From Selenomonas sp. TAMA-11512 (GTDB lineage Bacteria; Bacillota; Negativicutes; Selenomonadales; Selenomonadaceae), in contig NZ_AP029018.1 in the NCBI RefSeq assembly GCF_037076525.1, positions 1,885,001 to 1,949,000 of the forward strand: DNA of 64,000 nucleotides, read 5' to 3'. The notes below the pieces were generated by a model. It had not been told where the DNA came from. It did no database searches and saw only the letters and a list, made by a program, of their open reading frames with translations. Positions within the stretch are counted from its first letter, which is position 1, and each line of letters starts with the position of its first letter. The translations under genes and the position numbers were made by a program. Below are positions 50,707 through 59,765 of this stretch, piece after piece.

Positions 50707-52338
50707 CTATTGCGCTTCAATGATATCCAGCAGTTCGCGGATGTTCTTCTTTCCGAAGCCCGGTTTGCCGCCGTTGACAACAAAGCACGGCACGCTCATT
50801 ACCTGCCACTTGTCCTTGCGCTCGGGGAAGTGCGCAAGATCATACGTATCCACGGTAACATGCGGTGACAGACTCGCAATGCGCTGTGCCGCCGTGACGA
50901 GATCCGGGCACATCGTGCACGACAGGCTGACCATGAGCTCTATGTGGATATCCCTGTCAATCTTCTCTATGCGCTCCTTCTCGGCATCGCCGATCGGCTG
51001 TCCCGGCCCTGCCATATTGTAAAGGCCAAGGACAAAGCTCTGAAATTCATGCCCTCCCGGTACGCCGTGGAAGGTCTGTCCCACTGCCGCGCCGTCTTCC
51101 GTAAGCACGCGGACATAGGGCAGCTCTTCTCCAGCCGCACCGTCGGCGACCTCCATCGTAAGCTTGTCCGTAAGCTTGACGAGCTCGGAGATATAGCCCT
51201 TGAGCTCCTCGGAGACCGGACGATCATCGAGATGCAGGGAAAGCTTCAGCGGCCTCGCCATCTTCGAAAACACCATCTCAAGCTGCGCGATCATCTCCGG
51301 TGTGAAGGGACCGTCCGCAGGCGCTGCTTCCGCTGCCGCAGGCGCGGCCGCATGCACCTTCTTGGGCGCGGCCGGCTTTTCCCTTTCGATGCCCAGCTTG
51401 CGCCGCATCTTCACCACATGACGCTCGAGCTCCGTCGCGGCGGTCGCACCATCGCCTGCCGCCGTGACGACCTGCCGCAGCACCTTGCCGCAGACATCGC
51501 CCGCCGCGTAGATACCCTCCGCGGACGTGGCCTGCCTGTTGTCGACAATGACATAGCCCTTTTCATCGAGATCAACGATTCCCTCGACCAGCTTTGTCTC
51601 CGGCTCATAGCCGGCGAAGACGAAGACGCCGAAATTCTCTCCATCCGCAGGCGTATAGACGACCTCTTCGCCCGTCCTCTTGTTCCGATATATGAGCTTT
51701 TCCGGAAGACCGGCACCGGTCAGGGACATGACCTCCGCCTCCGTGACGATGTCAATGTCCTTGTGATCTCTTGCCTCTTGTGCCGTCCCGGGCGCGCAGG
51801 AAAAATCCTTCCCCCGCATCAGAATCGTCACATGCTTTGCGTAGCGCGTCAGGAAGACGGCTTCTTCCGCCGCCGCGTATCCGCCGCCGATGACGAAAAT
51901 ATCCTTGCCTGTGAAAAATTCACCGTCGCACGTCGCGCAGTAGGCTACGCCGCGCCCCTGAAATTCCTTCTCGCCCGCAAAGCCGACCGTGCGGGGCTTT
52001 GCCCCCGTTGCCAGCAGAATGCCGAGCGCACGGAATACGCCTCTGTCTGTGACAACCTCATGGATGTCGCCGTCCTTGCGCAGCTCCGTGACATCCGCCA
52101 TTTGAAATTCGGCGCCGAAGGCCGCCGCCTGACGGCGCATCCGCCCTGCCAGCTCTTCACCGCTCACGGACTCGCAGCCCGGATAGTTTACGACCTCCGA
52201 CGTGATGCGGATCTGTCCGCCGAATGCGTCTTTCTCCAGAACGAGCACACGACAGTTCGCGCGCGCCAGATATATTCCCGCGGTGATTCCCGCAGGTCCG
52301 CCGCCGATAACGATGGCGTCAAATACTTCTTTTTCCAT
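50707..52338 (-). CDS. Thioredoxin-reductase-like flavoprotein with C-terminal AhpF-type thioredoxin fold (permuted AhpF)
   Basis: A 543-residue protein. Residues 1-310 form a TrxR-type FAD/NAD(P)H reductase: VIGGGPAGITAGIYLA (FAD), C134-A-T-C137 (redox pair), IGGGYAAAEEAVFLTRYA (pyridine nucleotide). An Ala/Pro linker (about 325-350) leads to a double-thioredoxin domain like the N-terminus of AhpF, with C474-T-M-C477 and cis-Pro SVPCFVVNGG. In AhpF the order is reversed. It should pass electrons from NAD(P)H through both Cys pairs to the AhpC beside it. SD GGAGAG. Confidence 0.9.
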   Translation of the reverse strand: MEKEVFDAIVIGGGPAGITAGIYLARANCRVLVLEKDAFGGQIRITSEVVNYPGCESVSGEELAGRMRRQAAAFGAEFQMADVTELRKDGDIHEVVTDRGVFRALGILLATGAKPRTVGFAGEKEFQGRGVAYCATCDGEFFTGKDIFVIGGGYAAAEEAVFLTRYAKHVTILMRGKDFSCAPGTAQEARDHKDIDIVTEAEVMSLTGAGLPEKLIYRNKRTGEEVVYTPADGENFGVFVFAGYEPETKLVEGIVDLDEKGYVIVDNRQATSAEGIYAAGDVCGKVLRQVVTAAGDGATAATELERHVVKMRRKLGIEREKPAAPKKVHAAAPAAAEAAPADGPFTPEMIAQLEMVFSKMARPLKLSLHLDDRPVSEELKGYISELVKLTDKLTMEVADGAAGEELPYVRVLTEDGAAVGQTFHGVPGGHEFQSFVLGLYNMAGPGQPIGDAEKERIEKIDRDIHIELMVSLSCTMCPDLVTAAQRIASLSPHVTVDTYDLAHFPERKDKWQVMSVPCFVVNGGKPGFGKKNIRELLDIIEAQ

Positions 52339-52384
52339 ACGAATCTCTCCAGCTGATAAATCAGCGAATCGCTCATTAGGAAAA

Positions 52385-52415
52385 GACTTCCCCCGCCTCT
52401 AAGGCGGTGGAAGTC
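52385..52415. terminator. Strong hairpin between ahpC and the reductase gene
   Basis: GACTTCC-x-CCGCCT / AGGCGG-x-GGAAGTC (13 of 14 pairs, short loop), with TTTTCC after it on the minus strand. It is likely an attenuator that makes ahpC the major product. It also resembles right-end hairpins of IS200/IS605-type elements, but no element body is seen. Confidence 0.6.
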
Positions 52416-52487
52416 AAATCCCTACCAGTGAATATCCTCTTTCTCGTGCGACACGAGCTGCCTACAAAAATTGGAAGAGCGGCTCTA

Positions 52488-53060
52488 TTACAGTGCGCCG
52501 ATTAGATCGAGAGACGGCTTCAATGTCTCAGCGCCCGGCTGCCACTTTGCAGGGCAAACCTGATCGCCATGTTCACGTACAAACTGGCAAGCCTCAAGCT
52601 TTCTGAGAAGCTCGTCCGCATTGCGGCCAACATTGCCCGCATTGACCTCATACGCCTGGATCCTGCCGTCCGGATCGACGATGAACGTGCCGCGCTCCGC
52701 GAGCCCTGCACCGTCGCCCTCTTCAATCAGGACATCAAAGGCGCGGGAGAGAACGTGGATGGGATCCGCAAGCATCGGATACGTAATGTTCTTGATGCGG
52801 TCCGAATGATCGTGCCAAGCCTTGTGTGTGAAGTGCGTGTCCGTGGAAACGGAGAACACCTCTGCGCCCGCCTTCTTAAACTTTTCATAGAGATTCTGAA
52901 GATCCTCCAGCTCCGTGGGGCAAACAAATGTGAAGTCCGCCGGATAGAAGAAGAAAATGCTCCACTTGCCGAGAATATCTTTCTTCGAAACGGTATGGAA
53001 AGCATTGTTCTGGAAAGCCTGGACGCTGAAATCTGCAACTTCCTTATTGATCATTGACAT
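52488..53060 (-). CDS. ahpC: Peroxiredoxin AhpC
   Basis: A 190-residue typical 2-Cys peroxiredoxin that reduces H2O2 and organic peroxides. The peroxidatic Cys is C47 in FTFVCPTELEDL and the resolving Cys is C169 in VCPAKW. GAGLAERGTFIVDPDG is also typical. SD AAGGAGG. Fur/PerR-like sites surround the promoter, and the reductase gene follows. Confidence 0.97.
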   Translation of the reverse strand: MSMINKEVADFSVQAFQNNAFHTVSKKDILGKWSIFFFYPADFTFVCPTELEDLQNLYEKFKKAGAEVFSVSTDTHFTHKAWHDHSDRIKNITYPMLADPIHVLSRAFDVLIEEGDGAGLAERGTFIVDPDGRIQAYEVNAGNVGRNADELLRKLEACQFVREHGDQVCPAKWQPGAETLKPSLDLIGAL

Positions 53061-53085
53061 AGTACATCCTCCTTGGTGAATTTGA

Positions 53086-53104
53086 TTATCATTTTATGAT
53101 ATAA
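53086..53104. promoter_or_regulatory. Fur/PerR-like box downstream of the ahpC -10
   Basis: TTATCATTTTATGATATAA contains TATCAT-TTT-ATGATA, a 6-3-6 palindrome, placed right at the transcription start. PerR or Fur would repress from here. Confidence 0.65.
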
Positions 53105-53132
53105 GAATACCATCTTAAAGAAATATTGTCAA
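53104..53132 (-). promoter_or_regulatory. Promoter of ahpC
   Basis: Minus-strand TTGACA (53132-53127), 17 bases, TATTCT (53109-53104). Confidence 0.82.
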
Positions 53133-53147
53133 GAATTTTTTCTAACA

Positions 53148-53160
53148 GATAATCATTATT
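53148..53160. promoter_or_regulatory. Second Fur/PerR-like site upstream of the ahpC -35
   Basis: GATAATCATTATT matches the GATAATnATTATC core except the last base. It lies 16 bases before the -35. Confidence 0.6.
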
Positions 53161-53190
53161 TTTTGTTTATAACTTTCCTATGGATAAGCA

Positions 53191-53226
53191 AAAAAAGAGA
53201 TTGCTTCCGAAGAGACAATCTCTTTT
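53191..53226. terminator. Terminator downstream of the RND pump genes
   Basis: AAAAGAGATTG / CAATCTCTTTT stem with a 12-base loop, A and T runs at both ends, 31 bases after the RND stop. Confidence 0.88.
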
Positions 53227-53257
53227 CATGCGGATTGTGCAAGCACACAGATCGTAT

Positions 53258-56200
53258 TTACATATAATCCGTGGAAGTCTTCTCTTTTCCGCGCTTCGTA
53301 CCGCCGCCGAGGAAGTGAGCCACCTTCTCGACAATGATGTAGAAGACCGGGATGAGGAAGATACCGACCATCGTCGCGAACGTCATGCCGCCGACGACGG
53401 CAACACCCATGCCGTTACGAGCCGCCGATCCCGCCCCCGAAGCGATGGCCAGAGGCACGCAGCCGAGAATAAAGGCAAAGCTCGTCATTAGGATCGGACG
53501 AAGTCGCAGCCCGGCGGCCTCGACGGCCGCCTTGAAGGGATCCATTCCGCGGTCGACGCGCACCTTGGCGAACTCGACGATGAGGATGGCATTCTTCGCG
53601 GCAAGTCCCATAATCATGATGATGCCGATCTGCATGTAAAGGGAATTTTGCAGGCCGCCGTTTTCCAGTCCCAGCACGCCGTATAGGAGTCCGATCAGCC
53701 ACTCGGAGAACAAAGCTCCGAAGATGCCTGTCGGCACGGTCATGAGGACGGCGAACGGCACCGACCAGCTCTCATAGAGCGCCGCGAGAGCAAGGAATAC
53801 GAAGACGAGTGCAAGGGCAATGACCCTGGCTGTCGAGCCCGACGCCTTCACTTCCTCGCGTGCCGTGCCCGACCACTCAATGCCGAATCCGGTCGGAGCG
53901 ACCTCGTGTACGACTTCCTGAATCGCGGCGATCGCCTGCCCGGAGCTGTATCCTTCCGCGGCATTTCCCTGAATCTGCACGGCACGCGCGTTGTTAAAGC
54001 GCGAGATGATCGTCGGGCCGGTCGAGTTGTGCGGGGTGAGAAGCGTATTGAGCGGCACCATCGTGCCGGCATTGTTCTTTACAAAGAAGAAGCGCGTCGT
54101 CTCGGAGGCGTTCCTGTAGTCCGTATCCGCCTGCAGCATGACCTTGTAGCTGCGGCCGAACTCATTGAAGTCGTTCACCTGATAGCCGCCGTAGTTGACC
54201 TGCATCGCTGTGAAGACATCGGAAAGCTGCACGCCGAGATTCTTGACCTTTTCGCGGTCAACATCAAACTCGACGGTCGGCGAGGCGATGGAATACGTCG
54301 TACGGACACCCTGCAGCTCCGGACGCGCATTCGCCGCCGCAACAATCTGCTTTGTAATCTGATCGAGCCCCTCCTCCGTATGCCCCTGCAGATCCTGCAG
54401 CTGCATTGTAAAGCCGCCGACCATACCGAGACCCGGAAGCGCCGGCGTATTGAACGCGAGCGTAAACGCCTCCGGCCGCGCCGCGTTCGCCATGCCGATG
54501 GACTTGCCGATCAGCGTATTGATATTGGTTTCCATGGTCGTGCGCTCTTCCCACGGCTTCAGCGCAACGAACATCGTCGACGCGTTCGGCTTGCTGCCGA
54601 ATGAGAGAATGTCAAAGCCCGTAATCGCCATGACGCGATCCACGCCGGGAAGTGTACCGAGCATGTCCGCAATCGGCTGTGCCGTCTCCATTGTACGATT
54701 GAGCGATGTACCTTCCGGCAGTGTCGTTGAAACGACGTAATAGCCCTGATCCTCATCGGGGACAAGGGTCGAGGGAAGGGCATTGAAGAGGACATAGATG
54801 CCGGCGATAATAACAGCCATGAAGACAATCGCCAGCTTCGCCTGCTTTAAGGACCACGCGACGATTCCCGTATATCGGTTCGTAAGGCGCTCAAACCACT
54901 GGTTGAACGCATCAAAGAACCGATCAAGCACGCTCTTCTTCGCCTCCGGATCATGCGGCTTCAGCATCATCGCACAGAGCGCCGGTGTGAGCGTAAGCGC
55001 GACGAACGCCGAAATGCCCATCGAGACGGCGATGGTCAGCGAGAACTGCTTGTAGAGAATACCCGTCATGCCGCCGAGGAACGCCATCGGGACGAAGACC
55101 GAGGCGAGCACGACGGCAATCGCGACGACCGGCCCCTGCACCTCATCCATGGCACGCTCGGTAGCGTCGATCGGAGAAAGCCCCTCCTGCGTCATGTGAT
55201 GCTCGACATTTTCGATGACGACAATGGCATCATCGACGACAAGACCGATGGCCAAGACCATCGCAAACAGGGTCAGCGTATTGATGGAGAAGTCCAGCAA
55301 GACGAAAGAGCCGAACGTACCGATCAGCGAGACCGGCACGGCGATGAGCGGAATGAGCGTCGCTCTCCAGCTCTGCAGGAAGATGAAGATGACAAGCACG
55401 ACGAGAACAAGCGCCTCGAAGAAGGTGTGCAGCACCTCTTCGATGGAGTTTCGGATAAACTTTGTCGAGTCGACAATCTCTGTGAGCTCAAGCCCCGGAG
55501 GCAGCTCCTGCTGTGTCTCCTCGACGATTTTCTTGACTCCGGAGACCGTTTCCATCGCATTTGCGTCATTCGTCATCATGACGCCGAAAGCGACGGACGT
55601 AGCGCCGCCATTCTGCCGGACTTCAATGTTGTTCGTCTTTGCGCCCGTTTCGATGCGCGCGACATCCTTAAGACGGATGAACGCACCGTTCGGCTCTGCC
55701 CGCAGGATGACATTGCCGAATTCCTCCGGTGTCGTCAGACGTCCCTGCACCTTGCCCGTATACTGCTTCTCCTGATCGCGCGGGGCCGGCATCTGGCCGA
55801 TCGTGCCCGCCGGCGCCTGCACGTTCTGCTCATTCAGCGCAGCCGTCACATTGGCGATGGTGAGGTTCAGCTCGGCGAGCTTATCCGGATTGAGCCAGAT
55901 GCGCATGGAGTAGTCGGAGCCGAAGACATTGACATCGCCGACGCCCGGGACGCGCTTGATCTTGTCCATCATGTAGACGGAAATATAATTCTTCATCCAA
56001 ACGGAATCATAGGAGCCGTCCGGCGATGACATCTGAACGATGAGAGACATATCATTCGATGCCTTGCGGGTCGTGATGCCCACCTGCTGGACATCACCGG
56101 GAAGGGATGCCGTCGCCGTAGCGGCGTTGTTCTGCACCTTGACGGAATCCATGTCGGCATCGGTATCGGTGTCAAACGTAACCGTCAGAGAATAACGGCC

Positions 56201-56455
56201 CGTATCATCCGAATTGGACGACATATAGTCCATGCCTTCCGTACCGTTGATCTGCTCTTCGATGATGGAAGCAACCGTATCGTTGACAACGGAGGCATTC
56301 GCCCCCGTATACATCGTGCCGACGGTAACGGATGGAGGCGAAATCTGCGGATACTGCGCCACAGCGAGCTGCAGCGCGGAGATGATGCCGACGATCGTGA
56401 TCACCAGCGCGATGACGATGGCGAAAATCGGTCGGTGTATAAAAAATCTTGCCAA
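53258..56455 (-). CDS. RND family HAE1 efflux transporter permease
   Basis: A 1065-residue inner-membrane proton/drug antiporter of the AcrB type. The N-terminus ARFFIHRPIFAIVIALVITI, 12 helices with two large periplasmic loops, and LAIGLVVDDAIVVIENVEHH (paired Asp of the proton relay) are all present. TTG start with AAGGAGGGG upstream. Paired with an adaptor gene 12 bases upstream. No outer-membrane channel gene in the window. Substrates unknown. Confidence 0.96.
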   Translation of the reverse strand: MARFFIHRPIFAIVIALVITIVGIISALQLAVAQYPQISPPSVTVGTMYTGANASVVNDTVASIIEEQINGTEGMDYMSSNSDDTGRYSLTVTFDTDTDADMDSVKVQNNAATATASLPGDVQQVGITTRKASNDMSLIVQMSSPDGSYDSVWMKNYISVYMMDKIKRVPGVGDVNVFGSDYSMRIWLNPDKLAELNLTIANVTAALNEQNVQAPAGTIGQMPAPRDQEKQYTGKVQGRLTTPEEFGNVILRAEPNGAFIRLKDVARIETGAKTNNIEVRQNGGATSVAFGVMMTNDANAMETVSGVKKIVEETQQELPPGLELTEIVDSTKFIRNSIEEVLHTFFEALVLVVLVIFIFLQSWRATLIPLIAVPVSLIGTFGSFVLLDFSINTLTLFAMVLAIGLVVDDAIVVIENVEHHMTQEGLSPIDATERAMDEVQGPVVAIAVVLASVFVPMAFLGGMTGILYKQFSLTIAVSMGISAFVALTLTPALCAMMLKPHDPEAKKSVLDRFFDAFNQWFERLTNRYTGIVAWSLKQAKLAIVFMAVIIAGIYVLFNALPSTLVPDEDQGYYVVSTTLPEGTSLNRTMETAQPIADMLGTLPGVDRVMAITGFDILSFGSKPNASTMFVALKPWEERTTMETNINTLIGKSIGMANAARPEAFTLAFNTPALPGLGMVGGFTMQLQDLQGHTEEGLDQITKQIVAAANARPELQGVRTTYSIASPTVEFDVDREKVKNLGVQLSDVFTAMQVNYGGYQVNDFNEFGRSYKVMLQADTDYRNASETTRFFFVKNNAGTMVPLNTLLTPHNSTGPTIISRFNNARAVQIQGNAAEGYSSGQAIAAIQEVVHEVAPTGFGIEWSGTAREEVKASGSTARVIALALVFVFLALAALYESWSVPFAVLMTVPTGIFGALFSEWLIGLLYGVLGLENGGLQNSLYMQIGIIMIMGLAAKNAILIVEFAKVRVDRGMDPFKAAVEAAGLRLRPILMTSFAFILGCVPLAIASGAGSAARNGMGVAVVGGMTFATMVGIFLIPVFYIIVEKVAHFLGGGTKRGKEKTSTDYM

Positions 56456-56467
56456 ATCGTCCCCTCC

Positions 56468-57664
56468 TTACTTGTTCGAGCCGGACGCGGTTACCTGCTC
56501 GCTCGAAGATTCAAGAGAGAATCCCATATCCTGCGCCGTCACCATCGTGACGGCAAGAGGCATGCCTTCCTGCAGATTTGTCAGACCTTCCACGACGACG
56601 ACGTCATCCGGCTCAAGGCCGCTTTCGATGAGGACATAGCTGCCGATCTGCGTACCGACCGTAACGATCTTCGTGACCGACTTGTTGTCCGGGCCGACGA
56701 CGATGACAAAGGATTTGCCCAGGAGCTGCTGCACCGCGCGCTGCGGAACGAGCATCGCATTCGGAATGATCTCTCCGGAGAGCTTGACACGCGCGAACAT
56801 GCCCGAAAGAAGAGCGCCGTTCGGATTATCCACGACGGCACGAACGGTGAGCGTACCCGTATTTTCGGCAAGCGAGCGGTCCGCCGCGACAAGACGTCCC
56901 TGCAGCGGATACTCGGTGCCGTCGGAAAGCTTGATGCCCACCGAGAGATTGGACGGATCATTGGAATCGCCATAGTTGCGCATCCCCATAAACTTCAAAT
57001 ATTCCGTCTCGGAGATGGCAAACTGGATGTAGACGGGGCTGTCGGAGCCGAGCGTGACGAGCGTCGTATTGCCCGCCGTCGCGTATGTGCCGACGGCGAC
57101 ATCATCGACGCCGAGCTTACCGCTCATCGGTGCGTAGACAATCGTATCGTCGAGATCCTGACGCGCACGGAGCAGCAGTGCCTCGTTCGCATCCACGGCA
57201 GCCTCATACGCGCTGACGTTTGCGCGCTGCGTCGCTACGGTCTGCTCGGCAATCGAGTCGGACTTCAGGAGCTCTTCATAGCGTGCGAGATCAACGCGGG
57301 CGTTATTCAATGTCGCCCGCACCTGTGCGAGGTTCGCCTGCGCCTGTAGGACAGCGGCTTCGTACTGACGGGAATCAATGCGGTAGAGCGGCTGCCCGGC
57401 GGACACATAGTCGCCGCCATGGAAATACTTCTCAATCACATTGCCGGAGACGCGCGCCTGCACATTGACCTGATCCATGCTGCGCACCTGACCGGCGTAT
57501 TCACTGGAAAGGGGCGTATCCTGACGGAGAACCTGCATGGCTTTGACCTGCTTGCCTGCACCCTGCGGCTGCGCCTCATTTCCCCCGCAGCCCGCCAAAA
57601 GCACCGATATAGCCAAGACCGCAGCCGCAGCCAGTTCACGTCTCTTCATCTTAAACGAAAACAA
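56468..57664 (-). CDS. RND efflux adaptor (membrane fusion protein), lipoprotein
   Basis: A 398-residue periplasmic adaptor. The lipobox is SVLLAGC (near residue 27). It has a lipoyl half (QVNVQARVSGNVIEKYFHGG), a coiled-coil hairpin about 100-170, and a barrel and MP domain. I start at the TTG at 57664 with AAGGGGG 9 bases upstream. An ATG at 57649 is possible and would keep the signal but is 24 bases from that site. It forms an operon with the RND pump. Confidence 0.93.
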   Translation of the reverse strand: MFSFKMKRRELAAAAVLAISVLLAGCGGNEAQPQGAGKQVKAMQVLRQDTPLSSEYAGQVRSMDQVNVQARVSGNVIEKYFHGGDYVSAGQPLYRIDSRQYEAAVLQAQANLAQVRATLNNARVDLARYEELLKSDSIAEQTVATQRANVSAYEAAVDANEALLLRARQDLDDTIVYAPMSGKLGVDDVAVGTYATAGNTTLVTLGSDSPVYIQFAISETEYLKFMGMRNYGDSNDPSNLSVGIKLSDGTEYPLQGRLVAADRSLAENTGTLTVRAVVDNPNGALLSGMFARVKLSGEIIPNAMLVPQRAVQQLLGKSFVIVVGPDNKSVTKIVTVGTQIGSYVLIESGLEPDDVVVVEGLTNLQEGMPLAVTMVTAQDMGFSLESSSEQVTASGSNK

Positions 57665-57713
57665 AATAGTGAGCCCCCTTACATACAATTCATCATATAC
57701 GGTTTATGGTAGC

Positions 57714-57756
57714 GAAAAAAAGGAAGAAAGTCAAGATATATCATCTTGACCTTCTT
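57714..57756 (-). terminator. Terminator of the fab-rnc operon
   Basis: AAGAAGGTCAAGAT / ATCTTGACTTTCTT stem (one mismatch) followed by a minus-strand T-run, 35 bases after the rnc stop. Confidence 0.9.
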
Positions 57757-57791
57757 CTTTGGCCTTCTTCTTTTATGTAATTTTCATGCCC

Positions 57792-58508
57792 CTATAATCT
57801 GCCTAATTTTTCAAGCGCCGCCTTTGCCGCTCGCTGCTCGGCGAGCTTCTTGTTCGGCCCTTCACCGCGGCCGCAGATTTTATCGTTGATTCGGACGACA
57901 AAGAAGAACGCTTTCTCATGATCGGGCCCCTGCTCGTCAACGAGCTCATAGCTGATGGTCTGCCCGCTCTTCTTCTGAATATGCTCCTGCAGGAGAGTCT
58001 TGTAATCCTGCAGGTTCTCGCCGCTGTCGATGGAGAGAAACTCGTCCTTCAGCTCGCGAAGCACGTAGTCGAAGGCGGTCTGCCACCCCTGATCGAGGTA
58101 GATCGCGCCGATGATCGCCTCGAACGCGTCACAGAGAATCGACGGGCGTGCCCTGCCTCCCGTGGAGCCCTCGCCGCGCCCGAGCAGGAGATGCTTGCCC
58201 AGCTCGAGCTCCTTTGCCCGCTTCGCAAGCGTCGGTTCACAGACGATGGAGGCGCGGGCCTTCGTCATCTCCCCTTCCGGGCGATCGGGAAAGTGCTCAA
58301 AGAGATAGGTGCTGCTTGCCAGCTCCAGCACCGCGTCGCCGAGAAACTCGAGCCGCTCGTTGTGCCGGATCTCCTTTCCCTTCGCCTCGTTGGCATAGGA
58401 GGTATGTATCAGCGCTTCATGCAGGAGCTCGATATTCGTAAAAGTGACGCCCAGCTTTAAAGCGAGCGTCACCAGTTCTTTGCGCCGTGCATCTGTAATC
58501 TTCTGCAC
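57792..58508 (-). CDS. rnc: Ribonuclease III
   Basis: A 238-residue dsRNA endonuclease for rRNA and mRNA processing. It has the RNase III signature ERLEFLGDAVLELASSTYLF and catalytic DAFEAIIGAIYLDQGW, followed by a C-terminal dsRBD (DYKTLLQEHIQKKSGQTISY...AAKAALEKL). GTG start 2 bases after fabF stops. Last gene of the fatty-acid operon. Confidence 0.97.
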   Translation of the reverse strand: MQKITDARRKELVTLALKLGVTFTNIELLHEALIHTSYANEAKGKEIRHNERLEFLGDAVLELASSTYLFEHFPDRPEGEMTKARASIVCEPTLAKRAKELELGKHLLLGRGEGSTGGRARPSILCDAFEAIIGAIYLDQGWQTAFDYVLRELKDEFLSIDSGENLQDYKTLLQEHIQKKSGQTISYELVDEQGPDHEKAFFFVVRINDKICGRGEGPNKKLAEQRAAKAALEKLGRL

Positions 58509-58510
58509 AA

Positions 58511-59755
58511 TTACGCCTCGTATTTCTTAAAGATGAGTGCGGCATTGTGCCCGCCGAACCCGAAGGAGTTCGTGAGTGCGGCACGCACCTTCCTCTTTTT
58601 CGATTTATTCGGTACATAGTCAAGATCCATGTCTTCGTCGGGGGTCTCGTAGTTGATCGTCGGCGGCACCGCGTCGTTCTCGACGGCCAGCACCGTCGCA
58701 ATCGCCTCAACGCCGCCGGCGGCACCGAGGAGGTGCCCCGTCATCGACTTGATGGAGCTGACGGAAATATCCTTCGCGGCATCGCCGAAGACGGTCTTGA
58801 TCGCCTCCGTCTCGCCCTTGTCGTTCATGTGTGTCGACGTGCCGTGCGCATTGACATAGTCAACATCCGCCGCCTGCAGGCCGGCATCATCCAGCGCAAG
58901 CTGCATGCACTTCGCCTGGAACTCGCCATGCGGCGCAGGGCTAGTGATGTGATACGCATCGGCGTTGCAGCCGTAGCCGACGAGTTCAGCATAGATATGC
59001 GCGCCGCGCGCCTTGGCATGCTCCAAGGTCTCGAGGACGACAATGCCCGCGCCCTCGCCCATGACAAAGCCGCTGCGGTTTGCGTCAAACGGACGCGAAG
59101 CATGCGCCGGATCATCGTTGTGATCCGTGCAGAGCGCCTTCATCGCGCAGAATCCGGCAACAGCAGCTTCGGAGATGCTCGCCTCCGTACCGCCGGCCAC
59201 AATGACATCGGCATCGCCGCGAGCAATCGCCCGATACGCGTGACCGATGCAGTCGGAGCCCGTCGCACACGCCGTTACGATACAGGAAGACGGACCGTGG
59301 AAGCCGAATGTGATGGCAACCTGACCGCAGGCCATATTGGCGATCATCATCGGAATGAAGAAGGGGCTGATACGGGAAGGACCCTTATCAAAGAGCTTCT
59401 CATACTGCGCATGCATCGTCTCAATGCCGCCGATTCCGGCGCCGATGAACGTACCGATGCGCTCCTTGTTCTCCGCTTCCAAATCCAGCTTGGCATCTTC
59501 AACGGCAAGCTTCGTCGCGGCAATGGCAAACTGCGTATAGCGATCCATACGCTTGGCTTCTTTTTTATCAATATAATCGCCCGGCTCAAAATCAGTGACT
59601 TCACCTGCGATCTGTGACGCACAGTTGGAAGCGTCAAAACGCGTCATCTTACCGATGCCGTTTTTCCCGTCCAACAGCGCCTGCCAAAAAGCATCCTTAC
59701 CAATGCCGATCGGGCTAATCGCACCAAGCCCCGTCACTACCACTCGATTGCTCAA
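58511..59755 (-). CDS. fabF: 3-oxoacyl-ACP synthase II
   Basis: A 414-residue elongating condensing enzyme. Cys-His-His triad: TACATGSDCIGHAYRA, NAHGTSTHMND, and MTGHLLGAAGGVEAIA. The start is the TTG at 59755 (GAGGTG upstream), giving the family N-terminus SNRVVVTGLGAISPIG; the longer frame is not conserved. It follows the extra FabK-like gene by 10 bases. Confidence 0.96.
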   Translation of the reverse strand: MSNRVVVTGLGAISPIGIGKDAFWQALLDGKNGIGKMTRFDASNCASQIAGEVTDFEPGDYIDKKEAKRMDRYTQFAIAATKLAVEDAKLDLEAENKERIGTFIGAGIGGIETMHAQYEKLFDKGPSRISPFFIPMMIANMACGQVAITFGFHGPSSCIVTACATGSDCIGHAYRAIARGDADVIVAGGTEASISEAAVAGFCAMKALCTDHNDDPAHASRPFDANRSGFVMGEGAGIVVLETLEHAKARGAHIYAELVGYGCNADAYHITSPAPHGEFQAKCMQLALDDAGLQAADVDYVNAHGTSTHMNDKGETEAIKTVFGDAAKDISVSSIKSMTGHLLGAAGGVEAIATVLAVENDAVPPTINYETPDEDMDLDYVPNKSKKRKVRAALTNSFGFGGHNAALIFKKYEA

Positions 59756-59765
59756 GCAAGACACC

